From Candidatus Vondammii sp. HM_W22 (GTDB taxonomy: Bacteria > Pseudomonadota > Gammaproteobacteria > Chromatiales > Chromatiaceae), in the NCBI RefSeq assembly GCF_022530855.2, contig NZ_CP099567.1, positions 1,798,001 through 1,862,000 of the forward strand: DNA of 64,000 bases, written 5' to 3'. This document shows positions 27,895-37,793 of this stretch, in pieces. Numbering within the stretch: the first letter of the stretch is position 1; each line of letters begins with the position of its first letter. The translations under genes and the position numbers were made by a program. The notes beneath the pieces were generated by a model, which did not search any database, was not told the DNA's origin, and was given only the letters and a program-made list of their open reading frames with translations.

Positions 27895-29343
27895 TTATGA
27901 GCAGGCTCTATTAATTCCGATCAGCTCCGGCCAATCGGCCAGTTGCGAAAGAATACCCATCTCCCTCTCGCCACTAGCCGGATCGACCATCAATTTAGCC
28001 AATTGTTGGCGATACGCTTTTAGCGTAATGCTCCCCCCGGCATCCGCAAGGGTGATCCGCTCCCGCCGAAACTCTTCCCAACGCTCTCTATCCGGACGGG
28101 AGAGTGTTTCAGGCCAGTTACGGGCACGATAACGAAACAACATCTCCGGCAGTCGCTGATCGTCAAAAATCATCCCTGCCGTAGCCAGGGCGCTGGGTTC
28201 AGTACCCCTGATTTTGTCCATCCGGCGCCGGTCATCTGAACTGAAGAAGCCGCCACCATAAAGGTTTTGATCCGGGTCACTGACCGGCTTAAAAGTTCTT
28301 TCCGAGTATACTGACTGCAACTTCCTCTCAAGTCCAGGGGTATTTTTTAGCGCCTCCAGATGCCTTGAACAGATTTCACGATTGATCTCCCAGCGCTCTG
28401 CTGTCTCATCCGTCAGAGTATTAAGCGGCACCACCGCCGGCGACTTATTCAGATGGATCGTCTTGAGTGGAATCCGCTCAACGCCCTCTGGCAACTGATC
28501 CCGGAGCGTGAAAAGCCGCTCGGCGATTCCCTTCGCATCCAGAGTCAGCAGCGGTTGTGGGTCATGCCGAAGATCATAGACAATCACACCATTAGTATTC
28601 GTCGGATGTTTGGCCAGTGGCGCAACCATGGCGATACATCCCGTGCTGGCTGGATACATGGATGAGACATGCAGTACCGGTTTTTTCTCACGTATATTCA
28701 GAAATTCGCCCATTTTTTTCTTATTCCGCATCTGCAGCAGATAATCATAGAGGCGGGGTTGATGCGTTTTGATCAATTTTGCCAGAGCAATAGTGGCATA
28801 AACATCTGAAAGTGCATCATGGGCCGCTTCATGGGCAATCTCATTTTCCCTGGTGAGATTTTCCAGCTTGAAACTGGTTATGCCCTCTTCACTCTTCGGC
28901 CAGTTGATACCCTCGGGCCGAAGGGCGTGGGTAAGACGCACCACATCAATAATGTCCCATCGTGAATTCCCATTCTGCCACTCTCTGGCATAGGGATCGT
29001 AAAAGTTGCGGTAGAGGCCGTAGCGGGTGAATTCGTCATCAAACCGGATGCTATTGTAGCCTACGCCACAAGTTCCCGGGTATGATATCTCCTGATGAAT
29101 CATGGCGAAAAATTCAGCCTCGTTCACCCCCTCTTCCAGCGCTTTCTGTGGCGTAATACCAGTCACCAGACAGGCTGCCGGTTGTGGTAGAACATCATCT
29201 GCCGGCTTGCAGTAAACAACCAGTGGACGGCCAATGATATTCAGCTCTTCATCCGTCCTGATTCCTGCAAACTGAGCCGGACGATCCCGCCGTGGGTCGG
29301 TACCCCAAGTCTCATAGTCATGCCAATAATAGGTCAGTGCCAT
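27895..29343 (-). CDS. sbcB: Exodeoxyribonuclease I SbcB
   Basis: 482-residue 3'-5' single-strand DNA exonuclease acting in recombination and mismatch repair. The DEDD exonuclease motifs are visible: HDYETWGTDPRRDRPAQFAG (residues 8-27), NSIRFDDEF, and AHDALSDVYATIALAK. They are followed by the SH3-like and helical C-terminal domains (PVLHVSSMYP, FFSSDDRRRMDKIR, RYRARNWPETL). Full length relative to E. coli. Its downstream end is 30 bp from IS256 debris but the stop codon is intact. Confidence 0.95.
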   Translation of the reverse strand: MALTYYWHDYETWGTDPRRDRPAQFAGIRTDEELNIIGRPLVVYCKPADDVLPQPAACLVTGITPQKALEEGVNEAEFFAMIHQEISYPGTCGVGYNSIRFDDEFTRYGLYRNFYDPYAREWQNGNSRWDIIDVVRLTHALRPEGINWPKSEEGITSFKLENLTRENEIAHEAAHDALSDVYATIALAKLIKTHQPRLYDYLLQMRNKKKMGEFLNIREKKPVLHVSSMYPASTGCIAMVAPLAKHPTNTNGVIVYDLRHDPQPLLTLDAKGIAERLFTLRDQLPEGVERIPLKTIHLNKSPAVVPLNTLTDETAERWEINREICSRHLEALKNTPGLERKLQSVYSERTFKPVSDPDQNLYGGGFFSSDDRRRMDKIRGTEPSALATAGMIFDDQRLPEMLFRYRARNWPETLSRPDRERWEEFRRERITLADAGGSITLKAYRQQLAKLMVDPASGEREMGILSQLADWPELIGINRACS

Positions 29344-29410
29344 ATGCCTCTATCCTGATACTCCAGTCGGTGTTCCGTACGTTATATTAACTTTCAGGTA
29401 AACCATAACA

Positions 29411-29444
29411 AAAAAAGCCACCCCGGTTACGGGATGGCTTTTTT
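29411..29444 (-). terminator. Rho-independent terminator of the rpsP-rplS operon
   Basis: AAAAAAGCCACCCCG and CGGGATGGCTTTTTT form a near-perfect stem with loop GTTA and a T run on either strand, between rplS and sbcB. It can serve the minus-strand rplS operon. Confidence 0.85.
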
Positions 29445-29471
29445 AACAGGGCAAAAATCGCCGGTAGAAGC

Positions 29472-29816
29472 TTAGATCTTCTCTTTGATACGTGCTGCCT
29501 TACCGGTAAGGCCACGCAGATAGTAGAGTTTGGCGCGGGAGACATCACCCTTACGCTTCACCTTGACCTCTGCAACAGAGTGGCTGTATGTCTGGAACAC
29601 ACGCTCAACGCCCTCTCCATGGGAGATCTTGCGGACAGTGAAGGCAGAATTGATGCCGCGGTTGCGCTTGGCAATAACCAGGCCTTCGAAGGCCTGCAGA
29701 CGCTCACGGTCGCCCTCTTTGACTCTAACCTGAACAACCACGGTATCGCCTGATCCAAATGCGGGTAGCTCTTTGCCCATCTGCTCGGCTTCGAGTTCCT
29801 GGATGATATTGCTCAT
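29472..29816 (-). CDS. rplS: Ribosomal protein bL19
   Basis: 114-residue 50S protein at the 30S-50S interface. The ATG at 29816 was chosen for AGGAG nine bases upstream and the family start [12 protein letters not shown]. The KOW-like core ([40 protein letters not shown]) and C-terminal [16 protein letters not shown] are intact. Last gene of rpsP-rimM-trmD-rplS. Confidence 0.96.
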   Translation of the reverse strand: MSNIIQELEAEQMGKELPAFGSGDTVVVQVRVKEGDRERLQAFEGLVIAKRNRGINSAFTVRKISHGEGVERVFQTYSHSVAEVKVKRKGDVSRAKLYYLRGLTGKAARIKEKI

Positions 29817-29835
29817 GGTCGTATGCTCCTGTATC

Positions 29836-30585
29836 TCAACTGGCGTCAATCTGCGCCTGTATAAATTCGTCTAATAAGGTCTGTTCTTCATGGCTCAACT
29901 GCCGAGCCTCCAATAGGTCAGGCCGTCGCATCCATGTCCGCCCCAGCGACTGCTTCAGTCGCCAGCGCTGTATCAATTCATGGTTGCCGCCCAACAGCAC
30001 GACCGGTACCGTCTCGTCGTCAAATGACTCCGGTCGCGTATAGTGCGGGCAATCCAACAGGCCATCCATAAAGGAGTCCTGCTCTGCCGAATCCGCATCC
30101 CCCAAAACACCGGGAAGTAACCGGGTCACAGCATCCATCAACACCAGCGCAGGCAGCTCACCACCGCTCAGCACATAGTCGCCAATGGACCACTCTTCAT
30201 CGACATAACGGGTAATAATTCGCTCATCGATCCCTTCATAACGTCCTGCAACCAGGATCACACCCTGTCGCTGAGAGAGCTCACCGATTGCCGCCTGGTC
30301 AAGGCGCCGTCCCTGGGGGCTCAGATAAGCCACCTGTGATCCGGGGGCTGCCTTCCTGGCATCTTCAATCGCCCCTTTCAAAGGTTCGGCCTTCATCACC
30401 ATGCCCGGTCCACCGCCATAAGGCCGGTCATCCACTGTTCGGTGCAGATTGCTGGTATAATCCCGTGGATTCCAAAGATTCAGATCAGCCTGACCTCCCT
30501 GCAAGGCACGGCCGGTAACACCTTCACCCAGCATCGCCCGAAACATCTCAGGAAACAGGGTTACCACATCAAAGCGCATGGTCAT
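29836..30585 (-). CDS. trmD: tRNA (guanine-37-N1)-methyltransferase TrmD
   Basis: SPOUT methyltransferase modifying G37 of tRNAs reading CNN codons, preventing frameshifting. It starts [15 protein letters not shown]. The trefoil-knot AdoMet site is in [20 protein letters not shown] and the active-site Asp region in [18 protein letters not shown] is also typical. 249 residues. Only one base separates it from the rimM stop. Confidence 0.96.
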   Translation of the reverse strand: MTMRFDVVTLFPEMFRAMLGEGVTGRALQGGQADLNLWNPRDYTSNLHRTVDDRPYGGGPGMVMKAEPLKGAIEDARKAAPGSQVAYLSPQGRRLDQAAIGELSQRQGVILVAGRYEGIDERIITRYVDEEWSIGDYVLSGGELPALVLMDAVTRLLPGVLGDADSAEQDSFMDGLLDCPHYTRPESFDDETVPVVLLGGNHELIQRWRLKQSLGRTWMRRPDLLEARQLSHEEQTLLDEFIQAQIDAS

Positions 30586-30586
30586 C

Positions 30587-31144
30587 TCAGAAATCCGGAT
30601 CCCAGTCCACGCTAATCACGCCCGCCACAAGGTCCACCTTGTGAATGGTACTCTTTATATAGGGGATCAGCCTCCGGCGATCTCCCTCTACCACCATCAC
30701 GTCGTTGGCCCCGGTTTCAAACAGATGATCCACCCGGCCGAGCAGTTGACCCTCAAGGGTCCGCACTTCCAGGCCTTCCAGATCAATCCAGTAGTACTCA
30801 CCCGGCTTGGCCTTCGGCAACTGGTCCCGTGGAATAGCGATATCCGCTCCCACCAGCTCCGCAGCCTGATCGCGGTCCATACAGCCTGACAGCTTGGCAA
30901 CAATACCTTTGCCATGAGCCTTTCCCGCTTCCAGTTCAAACAGTTTCCACCCCCCTGCTCTGCGCAGATACCAAGAGTGGTACTTCAGGATATTATCCCG
31001 TGGAGCCGTGCCGGAAAAGACTTTTATCCATCCCCGCACACCGAACAGGCCGGAAACCCGGCCCATCTCGACCCATTTAGGATCATCACTCCTATCGGTT
31101 GAGCCTTGGGGCTTTTCCGATTTATGCGCGCCTGGGTCCGACAT
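30587..31144 (-). CDS. rimM: 16S rRNA processing protein RimM
   Basis: Ribosome maturation factor needed for the 30S head. RimM N-terminal beta-barrel ([20 protein letters not shown]) and PRC-barrel C-terminal half ([46 protein letters not shown]) are present. It has a slightly longer N terminus than E. coli (185 residues). Between rpsP and trmD. Confidence 0.95.
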   Translation of the reverse strand: MSDPGAHKSEKPQGSTDRSDDPKWVEMGRVSGLFGVRGWIKVFSGTAPRDNILKYHSWYLRRAGGWKLFELEAGKAHGKGIVAKLSGCMDRDQAAELVGADIAIPRDQLPKAKPGEYYWIDLEGLEVRTLEGQLLGRVDHLFETGANDVMVVEGDRRRLIPYIKSTIHKVDLVAGVISVDWDPDF

Positions 31145-31173
31145 ATTTCAGCTGGGCATAGGCCCGGTAACGA

Positions 31174-31425
31174 TCAGGTAGCTGCATTGGCAGCATCCTT
31201 CACCAGCCTAGCAACACGATCACTGGGCTGTGCGCCCTGAGAGATCCAGTGGTCCACGCGGCCACGATCCAGGCGAAGGCGCTCTTCATTGCCAACAGCA
31301 ATAGGATTAAAGAATCCCAGACGCTCTATATAACGGCCATCGCGAGGTTTGCGACTATCGGCCACGACTATGTGATAGAAGGGCCGCTTTTTAGCGCCCG
31401 TCCGTGCAAGACGAATTGTTACCAT
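31174..31425 (-). CDS. rpsP: Ribosomal protein bS16
   Basis: 83-residue 30S protein ([40 protein letters not shown]). First gene of the operon; the 140 bp to ffh should hold its promoter. Confidence 0.96.
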   Translation of the reverse strand: MVTIRLARTGAKKRPFYHIVVADSRKPRDGRYIERLGFFNPIAVGNEERLRLDRGRVDHWISQGAQPSDRVARLVKDAANAAT

Positions 31426-31565
31426 GTCCTACCTATATTATATGTTAAGTTAATCTGCCGCGCACTACCGGCCAGCCAAACCGATCGAAGTGGAATGGGG
31501 CATTTTACGTACTTTGCAGAAAAAGTGAAATACTTTTTATAAACGATTAATTAAAAGAAGCCCAG

Positions 31566-32969
31566 TTAAAATGGGAACCCACCCGGCGGCATACCACCAC
31601 CACCACCCGGGCCACCCAAACCGCCCGGCCCCATTTTGCCTTTAAGCCCGTGCATCATCTTGGCCATGCCGCCGCCCTTCATCTTTTTCATCATCTTCTG
31701 CATCTGGGTAAACTGCTTGAGCATTTTGTTTACCTCTTGCACCTGACTGCCGGAGCCCAGAGCAATACGGCGCTTGCGGGAACCCTTGATGATATTGGAA
31801 AAACGGCGCTCTTTGAACGTCATTGAGTTGATAATGGCGATTGAGCGGATAATCTCCCGGTCATTGACCCGGTTCTTCACGTGATCAGGGATATTGCCCA
31901 TTCCGGGCAGCTTATCCATCATCGAGCTCAGCCCACCCATATTAGCCATCTGCTCCATCTGTTCACGAAAATCATCCAGATCGAAGTCTTTTCCTTTTTG
32001 CAGTTTTTTCGCCAGTTTCTCGGCTTTTTTGTGATCGACCTTACGCTGCACATCCTCCACCAGGGAGAGCACATCGCCCATACCCAGTATCCGTGATGCT
32101 ATGCGCTCCGGATGGAAGGGTTCCAGTGCTGTGGTCTTTTCACCCACGCTGAGGAACTTGATCGGCTTACCGGTAATTTCACGAATAGAGAGCGCGGCAC
32201 CCCCCCGCGCATCACCATCCGTCTTGGTGAGAATGACGCCGGTCAGCGGCAGTGCCTGGTCAAATACCTTGGCGATATTAGCAGCATCCTGACCGGTCAT
32301 GCTGTCCACTACAAACAGAGTCTCCACCGGTGAGACATCGGCATGGAGGGCCTTGATCTCCCCCATCATCTCTTCATCTATGTGGAGGCGTCCGGCTGTA
32401 TCGACAATCAGCACATCCATGAACTGTTTGCGTGCCTGCTTCAGTGCTGCGCTGGCAATAGCGAGTGGATTCTGATCTGTACCGCTGGGGTAAAACTCCG
32501 CCTCGACCTCTGTTGCCAGGGTTTCCAACTGATCAATAGCGGCAGGCCGATAGACGTCACAACTAACCACCATGACAGATTTTTTCTGGGTCTCCTTGAG
32601 CCAACGAGCCAGCTTGGCAACACTGGTGGTCTTGCCTGATCCCTGCAAACCGGCCATGAGAATCACCACCGGTGGCTGAGCGGCCAAATTCAACGACTCA
32701 TTGGCCTCTCCCATCACCCCGATCAACTCATCATTGACGATTTTGATCAGTACCTGGCCTGGGGTGAGGCTGCTCATCACCTCGCCACCCATGGCTTTCT
32801 CTTTTACTCTATCGACAAAACCACGGACCACTGGCAGAGCAACATCCGCCTCCAGCAGCGCCATACGAACTTCACGCAGGGTCTCCTTGATATTGTCTTC
32901 GGTCAGGCGGCCCTGGCCACGCAGTTTGTTGAGTACGCCGCCTAGTCGATCTGTCAGATTATCAAACAT
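31566..32969 (-). CDS. ffh: Signal recognition particle protein Ffh (SRP54)
   Basis: GTPase that, with 4.5S RNA, targets inner-membrane proteins co-translationally. N domain, G domain motifs GLQGSGKTTSVAKLA, DTAGRLHIDEEMM, TKTDGDARGGAALS, and the Met-rich M domain (MKKMKGGGMAKMMHGLKGKM) are in order. 467 residues with a glycine/proline-rich tail. It is separated from ypjD, its usual divergent neighbour, by about 1.2 kb of IS5 debris. Confidence 0.97.
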   Translation of the reverse strand: MFDNLTDRLGGVLNKLRGQGRLTEDNIKETLREVRMALLEADVALPVVRGFVDRVKEKAMGGEVMSSLTPGQVLIKIVNDELIGVMGEANESLNLAAQPPVVILMAGLQGSGKTTSVAKLARWLKETQKKSVMVVSCDVYRPAAIDQLETLATEVEAEFYPSGTDQNPLAIASAALKQARKQFMDVLIVDTAGRLHIDEEMMGEIKALHADVSPVETLFVVDSMTGQDAANIAKVFDQALPLTGVILTKTDGDARGGAALSIREITGKPIKFLSVGEKTTALEPFHPERIASRILGMGDVLSLVEDVQRKVDHKKAEKLAKKLQKGKDFDLDDFREQMEQMANMGGLSSMMDKLPGMGNIPDHVKNRVNDREIIRSIAIINSMTFKERRFSNIIKGSRKRRIALGSGSQVQEVNKMLKQFTQMQKMMKKMKGGGMAKMMHGLKGKMGPGGLGGPGGGGGMPPGGFPF

Positions 32970-33035
32970 GCTCAGTCTCTGGCATTGAAAAATCCGGTTA
33001 TTATATCGAATTACAACCGAAAGGGTGCGTTTCTA

Positions 33036-33230
33036 ACGAATGGTCTGAAAAATTGAAGTTTTTCACTTCAATTGCCATCCAATCTTGAATATTTGCAAAA
33101 ACAACCTGCGCTATTCCCGGATTTGACCTCAATTTTGGCTATTCCGGGGCTTTCAGTCGCAACTTGCCTATGAAACGGCTAATAAATGCCGCTTAACCAG
33201 TAGCCCGATTAATCAAGGCACACTTGGTAA
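33036..33230 (-). mobile_element. IS5 type-1 right-end fragment
   Basis: Contains the right inverted repeat (GAATGGTCTGAAAAATTGAAG) and, on the minus strand, the C-terminal TKCALINR. The same end is at 12860-12990. It is truncated where the IS5 type-2 element begins. Confidence 0.75.
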
Positions 33231-34227
33231 AGGGAATCTCTAAAAACCCGGCAAAGACCAATAGTTTTTAGCAAATCCGGAGAGCCCTGTCTCTGCATTA
33301 GTCGATTGGCCTGCTGGGCAAACGCGTGCTCAACTTGCAAACCCAAACTCTTGATCGTTTTCGGTTTGCCTCTTGCTCCCGTTCATTCAAGAGGCGTTTG
33401 TGTGCCGACTTGCGGTGAATGTGACTGCGGTAATGCGCACCCCGGTAAAGCAGACTCCTGCTCTGCACTGCGGTAAGCAGAATCGGCCCAGACACTGCTA
33501 TTACTGTTGTTCTCATCCAGCAGTTACTCGAAGACTTTGCTACCATGAACTTCAGCTGATGTTACGGCATACTTGCGAATGACCTTGTGCTTCCGGTCTA
33601 TGCCGATGCGGCTTTTGTACCCACAGTGGGTTTTGCCATGCTTCATGGTCCAGCGTGCTGCAACATTCTTCTGGCGGCGTTTGTTATCACCACATGCCTC
33701 AGGGCTATCCCCGACTTTGATCTGCCTATTTTCTTCTCGCGTATTATGTTGCTTGGGTATTGGAACAATAGCGGCATCTACAATCTGCCCCTTGCGAGCG
33801 AAGCCTGCTGGATCAACAGCTCTGAAAAGAGTTTATCAACAAGGCCCCGTCCCTTCAGGCGCTCACGATATACTCAAACTGTTTTAGCATCGGGTACCTT
33901 ACCCTCCTGGGCTCAGCCCAGGAAAACGACAAAAGCTATAGCGATCCCGTATTTGTAACTCTGTTTGATCATCGTTCAGATTGAATAAATGCTGTAGGAC
34001 CAACACCTTGAACATCAGTACCGCATCGTAAGGTGGGCACCCACCTTTACTGGGATCACTGTTTTTATAAACTGAGCCCAACAATACCCTAAAAGTCTCT
34101 TAGTCTACGGCCCTTTCCAGCTTTGGCAGCGGGTCTCCCTTGAGCCTCTACCAAAAACTGTACCGGGCATTCTTAGAAAATTCCGGCCTTAAGACTAGAG
34201 ACAGACCATCCTCTAGAGGTTCCCTCT
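33231..34227 (-). mobile_element. IS5 type-2 element, broken transposase
   Basis: Inverted repeats GGGAATCTCTAAAAACC (33232) and GGGAACCTCTAGAGG (inverted at 34226) bound the element. The minus strand encodes LPKLERAVD, LLGSVYKNSDPSKGGCPPYD, AVLMFKVLVLQHLFNLNDDQ, RDRYSFCRFPGL, then in other frames KGQIVDAAIVPIPKQ-like and KHKVIRKYAVTSAEVHGS-like stretches. Several frameshifts; inactive. Confidence 0.8.
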
Positions 34228-34364
34228 AAGCAATGCCATCCCAACATGGGCAGAATTCAGGATCGAGCGCTTGATCTCAAACTCCCTTCTGTATCCAGAA
34301 TGACGACTGTAGTACAAGAATAGGCTAGTCGCGTAATAGCAGATATGCGATTATCACCCCCAAT

Positions 34365-35183
34365 ATGAGCACTACCATAATTGCCTTTCTAGCTATCGCC
34401 AGCTACGCCGCCAGCGGAATAGTCATCTCTGTTCGGCTTTTCCATGAAAAGACCGAAACCAATATACCGCGCCCAGTTGGCATCGGACTAGGGTTGGCAG
34501 GTGTACTTCTCCATGGAACCATACTCTATCAGGGCATTATCAGTGACAGCGGCATCAACTTGGGCTTTTATGCAGCATTTTCACTTATCGCCTGGAGCAT
34601 TCTGCTTCTTCTGATGCTCTCTGCCGTTACCAAGCCGGTAGAAAACCTGGGTATTTTTCTGCTGCCGCTGGCAATACTCAGTATTCTCCTTGAGATGCAT
34701 TTCTCCACAGCTCATCTGTTCCCGGCTGATGCTTCTTGGGGCCTGCGTGTGCATGTGCTTATCTCACTGCTTGCATACAGTCTGTTAGCCATGGCCAGTG
34801 TCCAGGCGGTACTCCTTGCAGTACATGACCACCACCTACACCATCGCCACCCCGGGGGATTTATTCGCGCCTTGCCGCCACTCATAACTATGGAAACACT
34901 CCTGTTTGAAATGATTGGCCTGGGTTTCGTACTCCTCACCATTGGGTTGATCAGCGGGTTTATCTTCCTAGAGAATATACTCATCCAAAGGCTGGCCCAT
35001 AAAACCATCCTTTCCATTGTCGCATGGTTTGTATTCGGCACACTGCTTTGGGGCCGTTTCCGTTTCGGCTGGCGCGGACAAAAAGCCCTGATATGGACCC
35101 TGATCGGATTCGTGGTTCTGATGCTGGCCTATTTTGGCAGCAAATTTGTGGTTGAGGTGATATTAGGAGTTAATGCTGGTTAA
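34365..35183 (+). CDS. ypjD: CcsA/YpjD-family inner-membrane protein
   Basis: 272 residues with about eight transmembrane helices of the cytochrome c assembly (CcsA/HemX) fold. The stretch WGLRVHVLISLLAYSLLAMA with two conserved-type histidines and LLFEMIGLGFVLLTIGLISG is characteristic. YpjD proteins are regularly encoded divergently from ffh in gammaproteobacteria, as here once the IS debris is ignored. The molecular role is not well established. The start ATG at 34365 gives an immediate membrane helix. Confidence 0.85.
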   Translation: MSTTIIAFLAIASYAASGIVISVRLFHEKTETNIPRPVGIGLGLAGVLLHGTILYQGIISDSGINLGFYAAFSLIAWSILLLLMLSAVTKPVENLGIFLLPLAILSILLEMHFSTAHLFPADASWGLRVHVLISLLAYSLLAMASVQAVLLAVHDHHLHHRHPGGFIRALPPLITMETLLFEMIGLGFVLLTIGLISGFIFLENILIQRLAHKTILSIVAWFVFGTLLWGRFRFGWRGQKALIWTLIGFVVLMLAYFGSKFVVEVILGVNAG

Positions 35184-35333
35184 CAGCTATGTACCAATGC
35201 CCTGATATGCCTGCCGGCTAACCGAGGGTCTGCTATTGACTCATCCAGCGGGAGACTGGAATCGATCAGTTTTTGGCGCTCCTGCTCAAGTTCGCGTACA
35301 TTGCCCCATTCACGCCTCTGGCCTCCTCTCCCA
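35180..35333 (-). pseudogene. 3' remnant of an unidentified gene convergent with ypjD
   Basis: The minus strand is open from about 35331 and ends in TAA at 35180, sharing the TTAA with the ypjD stop (REWGNVRELEQERQKLIDSS, ADPRLAGRHIRALVH). The look is of a charged helical C terminus, but I do not recognise the family; upstream is IS debris. Confidence 0.3.
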
Positions 35334-35419
35334 TTTTTTTAGTCATGGAAAGGCACAAAAATGGCGCTTTTTATCTTCATACAAACAAGCCCGCTGGGAA
35401 AAGAAAACAGGAAGACGAA

Positions 35420-35536
35420 GAACGCGATATTTTTTCTCAAAAAATCCGTGGTGCAGAGCGGCGACATGGATTTAATAATGGGCTATCACCTGCTGAATTT
35501 GAAAGAAGGGAGTTAGAGAAGCTGTCGGACGTCTAG
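35420..35536 (+). mobile_element. Possible IS3-family C-terminal fragment
   Basis: Plus strand reads RRHGFNNGLSPAEFERRELE KLSDV-stop, similar to the last residues of some IS3 OrfB proteins (RRHGxNxxLSPxEFE). Short; assignment uncertain. Confidence 0.4.
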
Positions 35537-35552
35537 AGAACTAGGGGCTTGC

Positions 35553-35990
35553 CAACAAGCCTGTCGCGGCTGATTTGAAAAAGATTTACCAGTCCATCAC
35601 CGAGGAAGAAGCCTTACCGGCGCTGGATAAATTCTCTGACCGATGGGACGATAAATACCCCTAGATCAGCCACTCCTGGAGCACCCATTGGCAGAATTTC
35701 AACACGCTGCTCAACTACCCGGAGGACAAACGAAAAGTGATCTACACGACCAACGCCATTGAGTCGCTGAACAGCGTCATTCGCAAAGCGATCAAAAAGC
35801 GGAAGTTGTTTCCAACCGATGACTCTGCGAAGAAGGTAATCCACCTGGCAATCCAAGCCCCATCGAAAAAGTGGACAATGCCGATCCGTCATTGGAAACC
35901 AGCACTGACTAGATTTATGATTGAGATTCGAAGAACGCTTAGCGGTATATATTTAACCTTGGCTGTTACACAGAAAACTTTATAGGCTCT
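35553..35990 (+). mobile_element. IS256 type A C-terminal fragment
   Basis: Plus strand encodes LKKIYQSITEEEALPALDKF, SDRWDDKYP-stop, SHSWSTHWQNFNTLLNYPED-like, TTNAIESLNSVIRKAIKKRK, WTMPIRHWKPALTRFMIE and the element end. It has a premature stop and a frameshift near the end, and is a diverged relative of the copies at 19.4 and 24.4 kb. Confidence 0.75.
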
Positions 35991-35999
35991 CAAGTTTTG

Positions 36000-36362
36000 C
36001 GCTCTGGACTCGAGGTTTCATTGCTCAGCTTATCAAGCAGTTTTACAGCTTCATGCTGCATGAGTTATCCATGAATGCAAAAGTGCTAATCAAATTCCTA
36101 AGGGCACTGATTGAATCTATACCGGGTAAAGGTATCTCTGATACTGGACAACCTGCGAGTGCATCATACCAAGAAGGTGAACCACTGGTGATCTAACCGG
36201 GCCATAAAATGCTATCTGGAAGTCTTTTTATTGCCTGCCCATTCACCGGAACTGGACCCTGACGAGTATCTGAACTGTGATCTGAAAAGCATGCTTCATA
36301 ACGGAGAAGCGATTCGTTCTGTGAACGAATCTGAAGAAGAGAACACGATCCTGTATACGAAC
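36000..36362 (+). mobile_element. IS630 remnant, copy 2
   Basis: Plus strand carries LWTRGFIAQLIKQF, FMLHELSMNAKVLIKFLRAL, IESIPGKGISDTGQ and, in another frame, PELDPDEYLNCDLKSMLHNG. Same family as 23245-24200 but internally deleted. Confidence 0.7.
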
Positions 36363-36369
36363 ATTTTTT

Positions 36370-36680
36370 GACTATAGCTCTCACCCGAAAAGGGCTATCT
36401 GCCAGTACGGTTTCCCGACTGAAGCAGGTATGGACACAGGAGTATCGAGATTGGCCTGCCACCAGATTGACGGCATCTACAGTGGATTGGGAGCTGAATA
36501 GGCAAAACTCTGCGCATTGGTTATTATTGGTGTCAATGAACAGGCTGAGAAGCATTTTCTGGCAGTATCCGGGAGTCCACGCAGAGCTGGCATGAAGTCC
36601 TGCTGAAGTTGAAATCACGTGGAATAAACAGCCTGCTACTTGCTATCGGCGATGGTGCTATGGGCTTCTGGGCCGCCTTG
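36370..36680 (+). mobile_element. IS256 type B fragment
   Basis: Plus strand contains GLSASTVSRLKQVWTQEYRD, WELNRQNSAHW in one frame, and SLLLAIGDGAMGFWAAL at the end; internal piece of an IS256 transposase with frameshifts. Confidence 0.65.
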
Positions 36681-36687
36681 GTGTTCG

Positions 36688-36733
36688 GGTTCAGTGTCTG
36701 TGAGCCAACTCAAGCTGCCTGCATAGGTAGGCG
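36688..36733. repeat. Dispersed repeat, second copy of 22923-22970
   Basis: GTTCGGGTTCAGT, TGAGCCAACTCAAGC and GCCTGCAT occur in the same order and spacing as at 22923. Probably the end of an IS or small repeat. Confidence 0.4.
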
Positions 36734-36834
36734 ATAATTTATCGTTTCCATAACCCTAATGCTTTTTCTTAGTAATTTAGGTCGATCAAACCTGTTTTTA
36801 TCAGGGAAACACAGCAGCACACAGGAGATTCAGC

Positions 36835-37038
36835 ATGACCCCGGAAAGGGCACAAGAACTCATCCAGCAGCAACTTCAGTTCGGAAGTGGTTATAACCGC
36901 AATGCCGTGCGGCTGATCCTTGGAGAGATACAGCGCGAGCATGGACAGGCGGCAGTGGACAGGCTGATCCATGAACTGGATCTCGAACAGAGCTTTGGTC
37001 TGGTTCCCGGCAGTGACTTCAGCAGTATCGGACGCTGA
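36835..37038 (+). CDS. Small conserved-looking protein upstream of tag
   Basis: 67-residue acidic, helical protein (MTPERAQELIQQQLQFGSGY, NRNAVRLILGEIQREHGQAA, LDLEQSFGL). The ATG is preceded by AGGAG seven bases upstream, and the stop ends one base before the tag ATG, so the two are co-translated. I do not recognise a family with known function; the operon with tag suggests a link to DNA repair or simple co-transcription. Confidence 0.7.
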   Translation: MTPERAQELIQQQLQFGSGYNRNAVRLILGEIQREHGQAAVDRLIHELDLEQSFGLVPGSDFSSIGR

Positions 37039-37039
37039 T

Positions 37040-37621
37040 ATGTCGAAAGCCAACATAAAGCGTTGTGGGTGGGCCGGTAATGATCCACTTTATCAACACT
37101 ACCATGATACAAAGTGGGGTGTTCCCTGCTTCAATGACCGCACTCTGTTTGAATTCCTTATTCTCGAAGGTGCTCAGGCGGGTCTCTCCTGGATTACCAT
37201 TCTGCGTAAACGGGATCACTACCATAAAGTCTTTGATCAGTTCGATACAAAGAAGATCGCAGGTTATGGGGAGAAAAAAGTCGCAGCTCTGCTGGCTGAT
37301 CCCGGTATTGTGCGCAACCGGTTAAAGGTCAACTCGGCTATCAGCAATGCCCGGCTGTTTCTGGAGATCCAGTCTGAAATGGGCAGCTTTTCCGATTACA
37401 TCTGGAAATTTGTCGATGGAGAGCCAATTCATAACCACTGGCGATCATTGAAAGAGGTACCGGCAACCACGACAGAATCTAATGCCATGGCACGGGAACT
37501 AAAAAAGCGCGGGTTTAAATTTGTCGGCAGCACAATTTGTTACGCCTATATGCAGGCCGTGGGGATGGTGAATGATCATACTGCTGATTGCTTTCGGCAC
37601 GGGGAAGTGGGGAGAGATTAA
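37040..37621 (+). CDS. tag: DNA-3-methyladenine glycosylase I
   Basis: Removes 3-methyladenine from alkylated DNA. The start at 37040 fits the family N terminus (RCGWAGNDPLYQHYHDTKWG, with the first zinc Cys). The catalytic Glu lies in FEFLILEGAQAGLSW, and the C-terminal zinc ligands in NDHTADCFRH. 193 residues, intact; an upstream in-frame ATG at 36971 lies inside the preceding gene. Confidence 0.95.
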   Translation: MSKANIKRCGWAGNDPLYQHYHDTKWGVPCFNDRTLFEFLILEGAQAGLSWITILRKRDHYHKVFDQFDTKKIAGYGEKKVAALLADPGIVRNRLKVNSAISNARLFLEIQSEMGSFSDYIWKFVDGEPIHNHWRSLKEVPATTTESNAMARELKKRGFKFVGSTICYAYMQAVGMVNDHTADCFRHGEVGRD

Positions 37622-37634
37622 TCTGGCCCAAAAG

Positions 37635-37663
37635 AAAAGGGATGCTAATGCATCCCTTTTTTT
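37635..37663 (+). terminator. Rho-independent terminator of tag
   Basis: AAAAGGGATG and CATCCCTTTT form a 10-bp stem followed by T residues, 14 bp after the tag stop and just before the convergent tRNA-Pro. Confidence 0.85.
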
Positions 37664-37667
37664 GAGT

Positions 37668-37744
37668 TGGTCGGGCGAACTGGATTCGAACCAGCGACCC
37701 CTTGCACCCCATGCAAGTACGCTACCAAACTGCGCCACCGCCCG
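37668..37744 (-). tRNA. tRNA-Pro (GGG)
   Basis: 77-nt tRNA with encoded CCA. Acceptor CGGGCGG pairs with TCGCCCG, the D-arm has GCGCAG..GGTAGCG, the anticodon stem CTTGC/GCAAG encloses ATGGGGT (anticodon GGG), and the T-arm has GGTTCGAATCC. Its position after ihfA-merR is conserved in gammaproteobacteria. Confidence 0.95.
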
Positions 37745-37793
37745 TAACAAAGCGCGCATACTAGGTGGTATACGCATTATTGTCAATGTGAGG

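Noticed and set aside
35273..35536. An 87-codon plus-strand frame after ypjD
   Set aside because: Only the last part resembles an IS3 end; the first half overlaps the convergent gene remnant and does not look like a protein.
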